A stretch of 64,000 nt of DNA from CAXBNB01 sp040151475. Lineage in GTDB: Bacteria > Bacteroidota > Bacteroidia > Cytophagales > Cyclobacteriaceae. Both the position numbers and the translations under genes were made by a program. How positions within the stretch are numbered: the stretch's first letter is position 1; each line of letters starts with the position of its first letter. The notes below the pieces were generated by a model. The model was not told the origin of the DNA and ran no database searches. It saw only the letters and a list, made by a program, of their open reading frames with translations. The stretch lies in the NCBI RefSeq assembly GCF_040151475.1, contig NZ_JBDKWG010000143.1:128647-192646 (forward strand), given 5' to 3'. Shown here one piece after another: positions 16,581-25,720 of the stretch.

Positions 16581-19500
16581 TTAATTCTGATCCTTTTCTT
16601 TAACCTCAACAGTGTCTTTTGTTGTAATCAATTCTTTTTTCTTCGCTGATTCTATTTCTTTCAGTTTGTCCTGTGCTTGTTTCTTTATAGATTCCACGGG
16701 AGAATTTTCAATCAAGGAATTCAGAGTAGCTTCAGCCTGAAATAATTCGTCTGTTGCCAAATAGTTGTCTGTCATGAGTAGAAATGCCTTCCCGACCCAC
16801 AAATCATAGGCTTTGTAATTTTCAGTAAGCTCAAACAAGGATTTTAATGATTGGGCATATTCCTTTTTATCGTAAAAAATCCTGGACACATAATACTTGG
16901 CCTCAGCACTTCTTTCATCTGGTGCGCTGTTTACCAACAGTAGCAACCAATCGAATGCTTCATCCAGCTTGCCTAAATTGTATTGCGATTTGCCTATATG
17001 CAAAGTAGCACTAGACTCAATTTCATTGGATATTCTATGGTTATCAATCAAGTCCTGCCCATAGAAAGATGCAGAATCATATTGATTCAATAAAAAATGA
17101 TTTTCCATCAACCCATTGAGTGCATTTACTGTTTCTTTTGATGAATTTGAATACTTCTTCAACTTATGAAAGTATTTCATACTCTCCTTGTAATTTTTCT
17201 TATCAAATTCCAACGATGCTATTCTATATACTACTTTGGTATATTTAGAATAATCAGGATTGTCGGCTATGGCATAAAAGCCACTCAAAGACTTTTCAAA
17301 ATCTGACTTTCTATAGTTGGCGTCCGCAATAAAATAGTTAGCGTCAGTTGCCAAAGTACTGGATGGATACGCATTGAGAAATTTCTCAAATGACCTGATT
17401 GACTCATCGTATTGTAAATTATAGTACATAGATTTTGCCGTTTCAAATTCAATATTCTCAAGGGCATCACTATCAGGATTGGCTTGTTTGTATTTATCCA
17501 GATATGTAGAAAAATCATCAAATTCTCCCATTCCTGCAAGTCCTTGCAAGCCCAACAAGGCACTATTTGCAGTTTCATGCCTTGAAAATCGCTCTAGCAT
17601 CATTTTGTAGTTTTCTGTAGCTCCTTTATAGTTTTTCAGATTGTTATAAGACACTGCCTGATTGAGCAAACAGTAAGGGATGTAATTGCTTTCAGGGTAT
17701 TTTCGGATGTAATTCTGATACTTGTTGATCGCACTACTATAGTCTCCTGCTTCATAGGTAATCTGTGCAATCTGAAATAAGGCATCATCGGCCTTATCAG
17801 AATCCGGATATTGCTGAATCAATTTTTCAAATGATTGGATCGCCTTATTGTCATCACCTTTGTAGCGGTAAACCACTCCTGACTGGTAATGAATATATGA
17901 AAGGTCTTTGGCACCTTCCTGCTCAGATTTTTGGTAATAAGTAATAGCCCTGTCGTAATCTTTTGACACATAAAAGCAATCTCCGGCTCTAATCAATGCA
18001 TCAGTCAGGTATCTTTTGTTCACTTCCGGAGTATAGCTCATAATAAAAGATTGAAAACTGGTAGCTGCTCTGTCATATTGTTTTTGGTTGTAATACGCAT
18101 AAGCCAAGCTGTACTTTGCTAAATCTGATCCCTGCTGAACAGACTGTTGATAGAATGGCACGGCATTCTGATATTTCTTTTCAAAAGAATAAGACTCCCC
18201 AGTCCAAAAGTTAGCCTCTCTGGACAATTCAATGTCTATAGGGTGTTGCAGGGATTTTTTAAACAAACTAATTGCGGATGCAAACTCCTTTTTATTAAAA
18301 AACTCTGTCCCCTTCAGGTATGTGATCCTTTGGTAAGCCTTCTTAATTTTAGGAGACAAATAATTCAACGATTCAATGTACGAAATGGCAGCCTGGTAAT
18401 CCTTGTTGTTCAGATACGACTGGGTAAGCATTTCATTTACCTCACCAGAATGACTTCCAGATGGAAATTTTGTCCTGTAATCTGTAAATACAGTGATGGT
18501 TGTTTGATAATTGGTCAAGTCAAACTCTGTTTTACCATGTGCATACAAAGCTTCTTCTTGTATCTCTATCTGGTACTGTGAAGCATTTTTGAATGCAGGG
18601 GAAGCAAAAACCAGATTCTTATCCTTTGTATATAACACCCCAAGATAGTATGAAGCATAAGCACCCAAAGTATCTTTGGCAAGTGCTGCTTTTTTCAGAT
18701 TGTCAATGGCATCCTCTGCATCGTCCATTTTATAATAGCACCATCCTATTTTAAAATAGCTGGCAGCATCCGCTTTTCTATTATGTTTCAGATATTCTTT
18801 GTAGTTCAAAGAAGCCAGACGATAATTGTTCAACTCATAATTTGAATCACCCAGTAACTTTAACAAAATCGGGTCGTTCGTTCCTGCCGCTTCTCTGTCA
18901 ATTACCGAATTCACTTCCTTATATTCACCCTTTTCATACAACAACACAGCATACAACTTTAGGGATTCCGCACCATACTCATTTGAAGCAAAACCATTTT
19001 CCAGGAATTCCAGTGCTTTTTCATTGTCTTTGTTTTCCTTATAAATATATCCAATAAAATAAGCAGCATCCGATTTCAGTGCTTCATCATACTTAATTGA
19101 CGAAAGCACTTCGATTGCTTTATCATACTCATTTTCAACAAAATAGGCATGACCAATTTTAAAGCTAATCCGGTCGTTTTGGAAACTCCTCTGATCTGAA
19201 GATTGTTCGAAAAATGAGATCGCTTTTTTATAAGATTTTTGGTCGTAATAATACTCTGCCAGTTCGATATAAGCCGAAGATGCATGGCTGTCGTTGGGAT
19301 AAGTTTCTACATAAGATTGTATCAGTGCCTCTCCATCCTTTTGAGAAATTCGAACTGCACTTACAGCTCTGTAGTAGCTGGCATCTGGCAAAGTAGCCCC
19401 GGATGAATATGTAGCAATGTGCTTATCAAAAGCAAGCCGTGAGGCAGAATAAAGTCCTTTGTCATAAAACTCTTTGGCCTTTACGTAAGATGACTGCTCC

Positions 19501-19592
19501 TTTGATACAGATTGGGCACTCAAGGTAGCAGTGCCAGTAAAGAAAATTATAATTATTCCCGAAAGAACTGCAAAATATTTTGAATACATCAT
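16581..19592 (-). CDS. Large tetratricopeptide-repeat protein
   Basis: This protein of about 1,000 residues is almost entirely TPR/Sel1-like helix pairs, with recurring segments such as YYKMDDAEDAIDNLKKA and YNQKQYDRAATSFQSFI. The frame is open to 19682, but the preferred start is the ATG at 19592, which is followed by a hydrophobic signal segment ending in an AQS cleavage site; a purine-rich AAAGG lies just upstream. It is therefore exported, probably to the periplasm. TPR proteins serve as scaffolds, and its position just upstream of an outer-membrane barrel suggests an envelope assembly role. The C-terminus is Lys/Glu-rich. Confidence 0.85.
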   Translation of the reverse strand: MMYSKYFAVLSGIIIIFFTGTATLSAQSVSKEQSSYVKAKEFYDKGLYSASRLAFDKHIATYSSGATLPDASYYRAVSAVRISQKDGEALIQSYVETYPNDSHASSAYIELAEYYYDQKSYKKAISFFEQSSDQRSFQNDRISFKIGHAYFVENEYDKAIEVLSSIKYDEALKSDAAYFIGYIYKENKDNEKALEFLENGFASNEYGAESLKLYAVLLYEKGEYKEVNSVIDREAAGTNDPILLKLLGDSNYELNNYRLASLNYKEYLKHNRKADAASYFKIGWCYYKMDDAEDAIDNLKKAALAKDTLGAYASYYLGVLYTKDKNLVFASPAFKNASQYQIEIQEEALYAHGKTEFDLTNYQTTITVFTDYRTKFPSGSHSGEVNEMLTQSYLNNKDYQAAISYIESLNYLSPKIKKAYQRITYLKGTEFFNKKEFASAISLFKKSLQHPIDIELSREANFWTGESYSFEKKYQNAVPFYQQSVQQGSDLAKYSLAYAYYNQKQYDRAATSFQSFIMSYTPEVNKRYLTDALIRAGDCFYVSKDYDRAITYYQKSEQEGAKDLSYIHYQSGVVYRYKGDDNKAIQSFEKLIQQYPDSDKADDALFQIAQITYEAGDYSSAINKYQNYIRKYPESNYIPYCLLNQAVSYNNLKNYKGATENYKMMLERFSRHETANSALLGLQGLAGMGEFDDFSTYLDKYKQANPDSDALENIEFETAKSMYYNLQYDESIRSFEKFLNAYPSSTLATDANYFIADANYRKSDFEKSLSGFYAIADNPDYSKYTKVVYRIASLEFDKKNYKESMKYFHKLKKYSNSSKETVNALNGLMENHFLLNQYDSASFYGQDLIDNHRISNEIESSATLHIGKSQYNLGKLDEAFDWLLLLVNSAPDERSAEAKYYVSRIFYDKKEYAQSLKSLFELTENYKAYDLWVGKAFLLMTDNYLATDELFQAEATLNSLIENSPVESIKKQAQDKLKEIESAKKKELITTKDTVEVKEKDQN

Positions 19593-19686
19593 TAACCTTT
19601 GTTCGATTTTGTTATAACTGGAAGCCCATGAAAAAATTGCCTTTTCTCCTCCTTGTTTAGTCGTTTCTAATGAGGCTGACATTTGA

Positions 19687-20709
19687 TCAATGCATCAATT
19701 TGAATATCAATTCTTTCAATATCTGGCCGTCTTCTATACTTACATTGTCTATTCCTTTGGATCGCAAATCGGCTTCCCGAATATAGGAGATATTTCTAAT
19801 GACATGACCCAAGGGGTAATTCTTTGCTGCCATCATATACTCCTTTACAAAAAATGGATTCACTTTGAGCAAGGAGGCCACCGCCCTATCCGATTTGTCC
19901 TTAGAATGATGTACCAAAAGAATCTTATTGAAGAACGAAAATATGATTGCAATGACCGGAATAATAGGATTATTTTTCAAGTCAGATTCAAAATATTTAA
20001 TAATTTCATTAGCCTTTAACACATTCTTGTATGCCAGCACTTTTTGCAATTCAAACACATTGTATTCCTTGCTGATACCTATGTATTTGTAAATATGATC
20101 AGGATTTATTTTCTTTTCATCCTTGAAATTGATCAACATTTTATCAATCTCGTTGGAAATCCTTGACAGGTTGTTTCCAATGTTTTCAACAATCAAATGA
20201 ACTGCCTTTTGATCTATTGAATAGCCTTTTTTCTTCACAAATGACTCCACCCAATCCGGCAATTGATTGTCGTACATCTTAACAGATGATAGCACTATGG
20301 CATGTTTGTCCAGAAACTTGTAAAGTTTCTTTCGCTTATCAAGAGTCTTGTATTTGTAGCAAAAAACCAGCACTGTAGAAGGCTGTGGGTTTTCTGCATA
20401 GGCAGACAAAAGTTTTTCACCCTGTTCTTTATTGATCGCCTGAATCTCCTGGGCCTCCTTTACGATAATCACCCGTCTCTCTGCCATCATTGGAAACTCT
20501 CTGGCGTGACTCAATATCGTCTGAAGATCGGTCTCTTTCCCATACAAAATGGTCTGATTAAAACTTCTCAAACCCTCGTTCATTCCATTTTCTTCTATAA
20601 AATCAGAAACCTGATCTATAAAAAAAGGCTCATCTCCCTGAAGAAAATACAAAGGAGCAAATTCATTGTTTTTAAGTTTTTCAAGGATAGACTGACTGGT
20701 TACACTCAT
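19687..20709 (-). CDS. holA: DNA polymerase III delta subunit
   Basis: This 340-residue protein matches HolA, the clamp-loader delta subunit that opens the beta sliding clamp. The N-terminal AAA+-like fold shows the FLQGDEPFFIDQ segment at about residues 23-34, and the C-terminal helical domain is present. The length is normal for the family. The start is supported by an unusually strong Shine-Dalgarno sequence at 20715-20723. A possible 38-codon ORF ends in a 4-bp overlap with this start. The downstream TPR gene follows closely, so both may be co-transcribed. Confidence 0.92.
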   Translation of the reverse strand: MSVTSQSILEKLKNNEFAPLYFLQGDEPFFIDQVSDFIEENGMNEGLRSFNQTILYGKETDLQTILSHAREFPMMAERRVIIVKEAQEIQAINKEQGEKLLSAYAENPQPSTVLVFCYKYKTLDKRKKLYKFLDKHAIVLSSVKMYDNQLPDWVESFVKKKGYSIDQKAVHLIVENIGNNLSRISNEIDKMLINFKDEKKINPDHIYKYIGISKEYNVFELQKVLAYKNVLKANEIIKYFESDLKNNPIIPVIAIIFSFFNKILLVHHSKDKSDRAVASLLKVNPFFVKEYMMAAKNYPLGHVIRNISYIREADLRSKGIDNVSIEDGQILKELIFKLMH

Positions 20710-20822
20710 AGCAACTCCTCCTTGTTTATCAAATGTCTTGCATGAAAAACTGTAGCGTCAATTGATGGGGTTGTACCTCTTATTTTTTTACTATCCAAGT
20801 CTGCGAAAATTCTGTTTTTCAT
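20706..20822 (-). CDS. Possible 38-residue upstream ORF coupled to holA
   Basis: An ATG at 20822 opens a 38-codon frame (beginning MKNRIFADLDSKK and ending LINKEELL) whose TGA overlaps the holA ATG by 4 bp. A -7 box (TATCTTCG) lies about 19 bp before its start, so it would be the first frame in the transcript. It may be a coupling leader for holA or a real micro-protein. Nothing in it resembles a known family, and no transmembrane segment is present. The coupling geometry is the main evidence; chance occurrence remains possible. Confidence 0.35.
   Translation of the reverse strand: MKNRIFADLDSKKIRGTTPSIDATVFHARHLINKEELL
20715..20723 (-). promoter_or_regulatory. Strong Shine-Dalgarno (AAGGAGGAG) for holA
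   Basis: Nine bases of near-perfect anti-SD complementarity lie 5 nt before the holA ATG. Such strong sites are unusual in this window, where most genes have only weak ones. The site fixes the holA start and lies inside the possible upstream ORF. Confidence 0.7.
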
Positions 20823-20840
20823 TTATTGAAAATATAGTAG

Positions 20841-20848
20841 CGAAGATA
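20841..20848 (-). promoter_or_regulatory. -7 element (TATCTTCG) for the holA unit
   Basis: Read on the minus strand the octamer fits TAnnTTYG. It lies about 130 bp before holA and 18 bp before the small ORF at 20822. No clear TTG -33 box is seen. Confidence 0.35.
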
Positions 20849-20876
20849 AGATGATTTATACTCAGAAAAAATTTCA

Positions 20877-21320
20877 CTACCGCTTTCTGATCACATCATT
20901 TACTACTTTGAGCATGGCTCTGTTCAATAGCATCAAAACTTCATCGCACTCCTGGATCATGAATCTTTTTTTCATCACATCTGTTTGCATAAATCCTATG
21001 TATGTGTCCCCATACTCATTCCACAAAATGAGTTTGAGTGGCATATCGAGCATGGCAGTTGGGGCGCAGGATAAGAGATTTTTTACAGCTTGCGTTTCAA
21101 AAGAGATTACATAAATTTTACCAGAAAATTTCTTTTCTTCTTTCTCTGAAGCAAACTCTTTCTTTCCAACTATTTTAAAGCTATTCTTTTCGATGACTTC
21201 ATAAATTTTCACTAATGTGGAATCAACAGAATATGGGCTTCCATAAACAGTGAGTTCTTGTGCTCTGGAAGCGAAAGCCATTGATAGTAGCAACAAAACA
21301 ATCGGTAGAATTTTATTCAT
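20877..21320 (-). CDS. Exported DUF302 domain protein
   Basis: This 147-residue protein has an N-terminal signal peptide that ends near SRAQ. The rest matches the DUF302 fold, with the PLKLILWNEYGDTYIGF segment (about residues 95-112) typical of that domain. DUF302 proteins are small periplasmic or cytoplasmic proteins without an established biochemical role. The gene lies 4 bp beyond the alpha/beta hydrolase gene and is probably in the same transcript. Confidence 0.75.
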   Translation of the reverse strand: MNKILPIVLLLLSMAFASRAQELTVYGSPYSVDSTLVKIYEVIEKNSFKIVGKKEFASEKEEKKFSGKIYVISFETQAVKNLLSCAPTAMLDMPLKLILWNEYGDTYIGFMQTDVMKKRFMIQECDEVLMLLNRAMLKVVNDVIRKR

Positions 21321-21324
21321 TATA

Positions 21325-22119
21325 TCAATTAAGAATTTTCTTCATCAAATCATTGTACTGGCTAAATTCATTCAAATTATTGTGTTGACCATTCTCAATG
21401 GTAAAAAACTTCAATAATTCTTTATTTCCGGATTGAGCCAACCGTTGGCCATATTCAATAGGAACCACGTTATCTGAGGTTCCATGGAAGATGTAAATCG
21501 GACAGGTAATTTTTCCTATGTAATCCGCAGAATTGAATTTGTACTTAAATATATTCTTGGAGGGTAGAATCATGAGCCTTTCGAAAAGCATTTCACTAAA
21601 ATTGTGATAGGGTGTTTCTAAAATCAGTGCCTTTGCTTTTACTTTTGAAGCCAACTGACATGCCAGCCCCGTACCCAGCGATCTTCCGTAAATGATAATA
21701 TCCGACTCACTGTATTGTTTGGTAAGGTAATCGTAAGCCAATAAGGCATCTTCATGTAACAGGGTCTCAGTTCTATTACCAGTGCTTTTACCATAACCCC
21801 GGTAGTCGATCACAAAAACATCATAATCATATTGAGTGAAATAGGCAGCCAAATTGCCCCATCGGATAATGTTTTTTCTATTGCCGTGAAAATACAGGAT
21901 GACACCCTTTGGAGCTTTTGATTTAAGCATCACTCCGTGTATTCTGGAGGAGTCAGGAGTATCTAAATACACTTCTTCAAAAGGAACTTCTATATCAAAT
22001 TTGAAATCATCAGGAAGTGGAGAGCCCTGAAAGATTAGTTTCTCCTGAAATAAATAAACTGCCAGAATAATCAGCGCATAAATCAGTACCGCACATATTC
22101 CAATATAGAGTAGCTTCAT
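21325..22119 (-). CDS. Membrane-anchored alpha/beta hydrolase
   Basis: This 264-residue protein has an N-terminal membrane helix (about residues 2-22) followed by an alpha/beta-hydrolase fold of the BEM46/YfhR type. The oxyanion-hole FHGN segment and the nucleophile elbow GRSLGTG are clear, and an Asp in the HGTSDN segment and a His in the ENGQHNN segment complete a plausible triad. It is probably an esterase or acyl hydrolase facing the periplasm. It lies between the Prc-type protease and the DUF302 gene, with short gaps, which suggests an operon. Confidence 0.85.
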   Translation of the reverse strand: MKLLYIGICAVLIYALIILAVYLFQEKLIFQGSPLPDDFKFDIEVPFEEVYLDTPDSSRIHGVMLKSKAPKGVILYFHGNRKNIIRWGNLAAYFTQYDYDVFVIDYRGYGKSTGNRTETLLHEDALLAYDYLTKQYSESDIIIYGRSLGTGLACQLASKVKAKALILETPYHNFSEMLFERLMILPSKNIFKYKFNSADYIGKITCPIYIFHGTSDNVVPIEYGQRLAQSGNKELLKFFTIENGQHNNLNEFSQYNDLMKKILN

Positions 22120-22143
22120 TTAGCGCTGCTAATATTTATCGGA

Positions 22144-24333
22144 TTAACCGACTTTAAATTTCACTATTTCAGCCAGTAATCTTAAGCTTTCCTTTAGATA
22201 AGGGTCTTTTTTCAGTTTCTTATTTTCTTCTTCTGTTTCTGCTATTTCAGAAGTTTGAACTGAAATTCCATTTTTCAACCTTTTTTCTATTTCATCCGAG
22301 GTTTTCACCTTCGCTTGTTTATTTACGTAACCATTTTTACCGGAAAAGGAAGTTGACTCATTGTCGATTTCATTAGGATTTTTTAGCCTACCTTCGTTAG
22401 CAACGTAATCATTCTCATCAGAAGAATCTGGGTCTTCTTTGGCTTGCTCACTTTTTCTTTCCTGATAGTTCAAAGAAATACCATCTGAATCACGGTCTTT
22501 TTTCGACCGTTCTATATCCTCAGAGAGTTTCTTTAAATCTTTATCAGTTTGTAAATGACTCAGGTATAGAGTATTCAATTTGGATTTCAATTCAGGTGAA
22601 ATTGTATTCACTTTTTTATAATCACTTTCATTGATCTTATCCCAGGGCAAGGCACTTGGTTTAGAGCTTTCTCCAAACTCTTCAGCACTAAATGCTGATG
22701 GGAAATGCACATCCGGAGCAACACCGATGTTCTGGGTGCTACTTCCCGTTACCCGATAAAACATCTGTAAAGTCAGCTTCAAATTACCCAGCTTATCCGG
22801 AAAGTTTGGCATTCTTTGGTTGAGCCCAACCATCCTTTGCACAGTTCCTTTTCCAAAAGTAGTTTCCCCAAGAATTAATCCTCTTTGATAATCCTGAATT
22901 GCTCCTGAAAAAATCTCTGATGCCGAAGCACTGAACCTGTTGGTCAATACCGCCAAAGGGCCTTTATAAAGGGTATTTGAGTCAGTATCCTTTAGTACAT
23001 CTATTTTTCCATCAAAGTTTTTAACCTGCACTACAGGCCCATCTTCAATGAACAAACCGGTAAGATTTATCGCTTCTTCTAAAGAACCACCTCCGTTGTA
23101 TCTCAAATCAATAAGGATGCCATCTACTTCCTTAGCTTGCAAATCAGTAATCAACTTAGCAACGTCTCTGGTAGTACTTTTGTAGTCTTTCTGACCACTT
23201 CTCGCTCCTTCAAAATCCAAATAAAAACTTGGAATGGTAATTACCCCCAAACTATATTTTTCTTTGCCCTCCGTAATTGGAATGATCTCCGACTTGGCTG
23301 ACTGGTCTTCCAGTTTGATTTTATCCCGTTCCAGTCTGATGATTTCAGGGTTAGACACTGTCAATTTCCCTCTGATCACCTGCAGTCTTACAATAGAGCC
23401 TTTCGGCCCCCTAATCAGCTGTACCACATCCGACAATCTCCAGCCTATGATATCTACAAAGTCTCCATCATCGCCTTGTGCCACACCAATTATTTTGTCA
23501 TCTTTTAGAAGTTCTTTGCTTTTGTAAGCCGGCCCTCCGGGGATCTTTTCATCAATCACGGTATAGTCCATATCCTGTGTCAGCCTTGCTCCTATTCCCT
23601 CTAAGGAAAGACTCATATTTATGTTGAAATTATCAGAGGATATTGGGGAAAAATAATTGGTATGTGGATCCAATGTTTCAGTGTATGAGTTCATATAAAG
23701 CTGAAACACATCGTCATTGTTGTTCTGATTGACATTCTTTTTGTACCTCTTGTATCGCTGTACCAGCAGGCTATTGATGGTAGTATCTGCTTTTCCTGCA
23801 AGCTTCAGGTTTAAAGCCTGATTTTTCACCATTTTTCTCCAACGTTCATTTAGTTCGGCTTCATCTTTTGCCCAATCCAACTTGTCTTTGTCAAAGTCTA
23901 ATGTTTCTTCTTTAGAATAATCAAACCCCTTTTCAAGTAATTCAAATACATAATCCAATCTGGAATTGGTTCTGTCTCGATATACTCTGAAAATTTGAAA
24001 GGCTACATCTACATTTCCCTCTAGTAAATCGTCATCTAACCTCTCTCTGTATTTAGAAAAATAATCCAGATCAGAACTATAAAAGTATGATTTATTGTAA
24101 TCCAATGAATTGAAATAATTGTCATAAATGACTCTGGAAAGTGAGTCGTTGAGTGGAGCTTTTCTATAGCTATACCTTTCCAGAAGATTCCTTATTTCTC
24201 CAACCTCTATTTTGTGTTTTGGCTCTGGTTTCAATACGATAACAGAATCCTTTCTATCTATGGCATAACCCAGAGAAGCCATTCCAAAATAAAGTGTTGC
24301 TAATATTCTAAATGCCCATTTATTCATCTTCAC
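22144..24333 (-). CDS. prc: Carboxy-terminal processing protease (Prc/Tsp type, S41)
   Basis: This 729-residue periplasmic protease has a signal peptide, an N-terminal tail-specific-protease domain (about residues 35-230), a PDZ domain (about 240-330) and an S41 catalytic core. The catalytic Ser lies in the FSASASEIF segment and the general-base Lys in TFGKGTVQ, with the substrate-channel motif LIDLRYNGGGS before them. The C-terminal region is long, charged and Lys/Glu-rich. Prc proteases remove C-terminal segments from envelope proteins and control peptidoglycan hydrolases. It is upstream of the hydrolase and DUF302 genes on the same strand and divergent from the aminotransferase. Confidence 0.93.
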   Translation of the reverse strand: MKMNKWAFRILATLYFGMASLGYAIDRKDSVIVLKPEPKHKIEVGEIRNLLERYSYRKAPLNDSLSRVIYDNYFNSLDYNKSYFYSSDLDYFSKYRERLDDDLLEGNVDVAFQIFRVYRDRTNSRLDYVFELLEKGFDYSKEETLDFDKDKLDWAKDEAELNERWRKMVKNQALNLKLAGKADTTINSLLVQRYKRYKKNVNQNNNDDVFQLYMNSYTETLDPHTNYFSPISSDNFNINMSLSLEGIGARLTQDMDYTVIDEKIPGGPAYKSKELLKDDKIIGVAQGDDGDFVDIIGWRLSDVVQLIRGPKGSIVRLQVIRGKLTVSNPEIIRLERDKIKLEDQSAKSEIIPITEGKEKYSLGVITIPSFYLDFEGARSGQKDYKSTTRDVAKLITDLQAKEVDGILIDLRYNGGGSLEEAINLTGLFIEDGPVVQVKNFDGKIDVLKDTDSNTLYKGPLAVLTNRFSASASEIFSGAIQDYQRGLILGETTFGKGTVQRMVGLNQRMPNFPDKLGNLKLTLQMFYRVTGSSTQNIGVAPDVHFPSAFSAEEFGESSKPSALPWDKINESDYKKVNTISPELKSKLNTLYLSHLQTDKDLKKLSEDIERSKKDRDSDGISLNYQERKSEQAKEDPDSSDENDYVANEGRLKNPNEIDNESTSFSGKNGYVNKQAKVKTSDEIEKRLKNGISVQTSEIAETEEENKKLKKDPYLKESLRLLAEIVKFKVG

Positions 24334-24458
24334 AAATTTGATTTACTTAAATAACTGTTAAAACAACATATAAATGTTAAAAACAACAACTAAAAATACC
24401 TTTATAATTCATACTGATAATAATTAGTTGTTTTTAGAAACGAGATAAAAGCCCGTTA

Positions 24459-24490
24459 TTGTTATTACGCTTGAAAACTATTTAAATTCG
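24459..24490 (+). promoter_or_regulatory. Bacteroidota-type promoter for the aminotransferase gene
   Basis: A TTG at 24459-24461 is followed after 21 bp by TAAATTCG at 24483-24490. The arrangement fits the TTG-N17-23-TAnnTTYG consensus and is one of only two promoters here where both boxes are visible. The predicted start of transcription is about 25-30 bp before the TTG start codon. Confidence 0.6.
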
Positions 24491-24523
24491 AACTTTATTT
24501 TACAAACGAACATTTACATCGAT

Positions 24524-25714
24524 TTGACTACTTCACGAAACCACTTCTTGCAATACTTAGGCCAAACCTCTCAATTTCCCCTAATGCTGGAAATAGAAAA
24601 GGCAGAGGGTCTTTATATGTATCAAAAAAATGGAAAGGAGTTGATGGATCTTATCTCAGGCATAGGTGTGAGTACCATCGGACACAGGCATCCGGGAGTA
24701 GTTCAAGCAATAAAGGATCAGGTAGATAGACACCTGCATTTAATGGTTTACGGTGAATTTATAAGCTCGCCTCAGGTGAAACTTGCAAAAGCACTGTCAG
24801 ATACCCTGCCTAACCAACTGAACAATGTTTTTCTGGTAAACTCAGGCAGTGAAGCTACCGAAGGTGCAATTAAACTTGCCAAAAGACATACTGGTAAAAC
24901 TGAAATAATTTCGTTTCAAAATGCATACCACGGATCAACTGCCGGAGCTTTATCCGTTTGTGGCAATGAAGACCTTAAGAATAGCTTCCGCCCTCTGATT
25001 CCAGGCAATAAGATACTCAGATTTGGAAACATTGAAGATCTGTCTCAAATATCTGAAAATACTGCTGCAGTGATTATTGAACCCGTTCAGGGTGAAGGGG
25101 GAATCCGAACCGCATCATCAGAATATTTTCAGGAATTGAGAAAAATATGTAATCAACAGGGTGCACTTTTGATTTTTGATGAAATACAAACCGGATACGG
25201 ACGAACAGGAAAATTCTGGGCGTTCGAACATTTCGGCATAGTCCCGGATATACTGCTTTGCGCCAAAGGCATGGGAGGTGGCATGCCTATCGGAGCATTC
25301 ATTTCTTCCAAAGAAATAATGTACTCGCTCACTCACAATCCTATTCTGGGTCATATTACTACATTTGGAGGGCATCCGGTTAGCTGTGTAGCTGCACTGG
25401 AAACACTCAATATAATCTTAGATGAAAATCTGATGGAAGGTGTAGCGGAAAAAGAAGCTTTGTTTCACAACCTACTACAACATGATAGAATCAAAGAAAT
25501 CAGAAGCAAAGGGCTCATGATAGCTGTAGAGTTTGAATCGTTTGAAGTATTAGAAAAAATAATCAAAAATCTACTTGATTTGGGTGTACTTTCAGATTGG
25601 TTTTTGTTTTGTGACAACTCCATGAGAATAGCTCCTCCCCTGATCATATCAAATGAAGAAATAAAAAAAGCCTGTAACAAAATATTACAGGCCATTGATT
25701 TATCTTATCAATGA
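24524..25714 (+). CDS. Class III pyridoxal-phosphate aminotransferase
   Basis: This 396-residue enzyme belongs to the acetylornithine/ornithine-type class III aminotransferases. The PLP Lys is K248 in the LLCAKGMGGG segment and the ring-nitrogen Asp is D219 in the FDE motif. The GSEATEGAIKLAK segment lies near the phosphate site. The start is TTG: the family begins only a few residues before FLQYLGQTS, and the next in-frame ATG (codon 21) would cut into the fold. The substrate is not certain; acetylornithine, 4-aminobutyrate or lysine-type roles are possible. A good promoter lies upstream, and the gene ends 6 bp before a convergent protease gene. Confidence 0.88.
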   Translation: MTTSRNHFLQYLGQTSQFPLMLEIEKAEGLYMYQKNGKELMDLISGIGVSTIGHRHPGVVQAIKDQVDRHLHLMVYGEFISSPQVKLAKALSDTLPNQLNNVFLVNSGSEATEGAIKLAKRHTGKTEIISFQNAYHGSTAGALSVCGNEDLKNSFRPLIPGNKILRFGNIEDLSQISENTAAVIIEPVQGEGGIRTASSEYFQELRKICNQQGALLIFDEIQTGYGRTGKFWAFEHFGIVPDILLCAKGMGGGMPIGAFISSKEIMYSLTHNPILGHITTFGGHPVSCVAALETLNIILDENLMEGVAEKEALFHNLLQHDRIKEIRSKGLMIAVEFESFEVLEKIIKNLLDLGVLSDWFLFCDNSMRIAPPLIISNEEIKKACNKILQAIDLSYQ

Positions 25715-25720
25715 TTAAAC

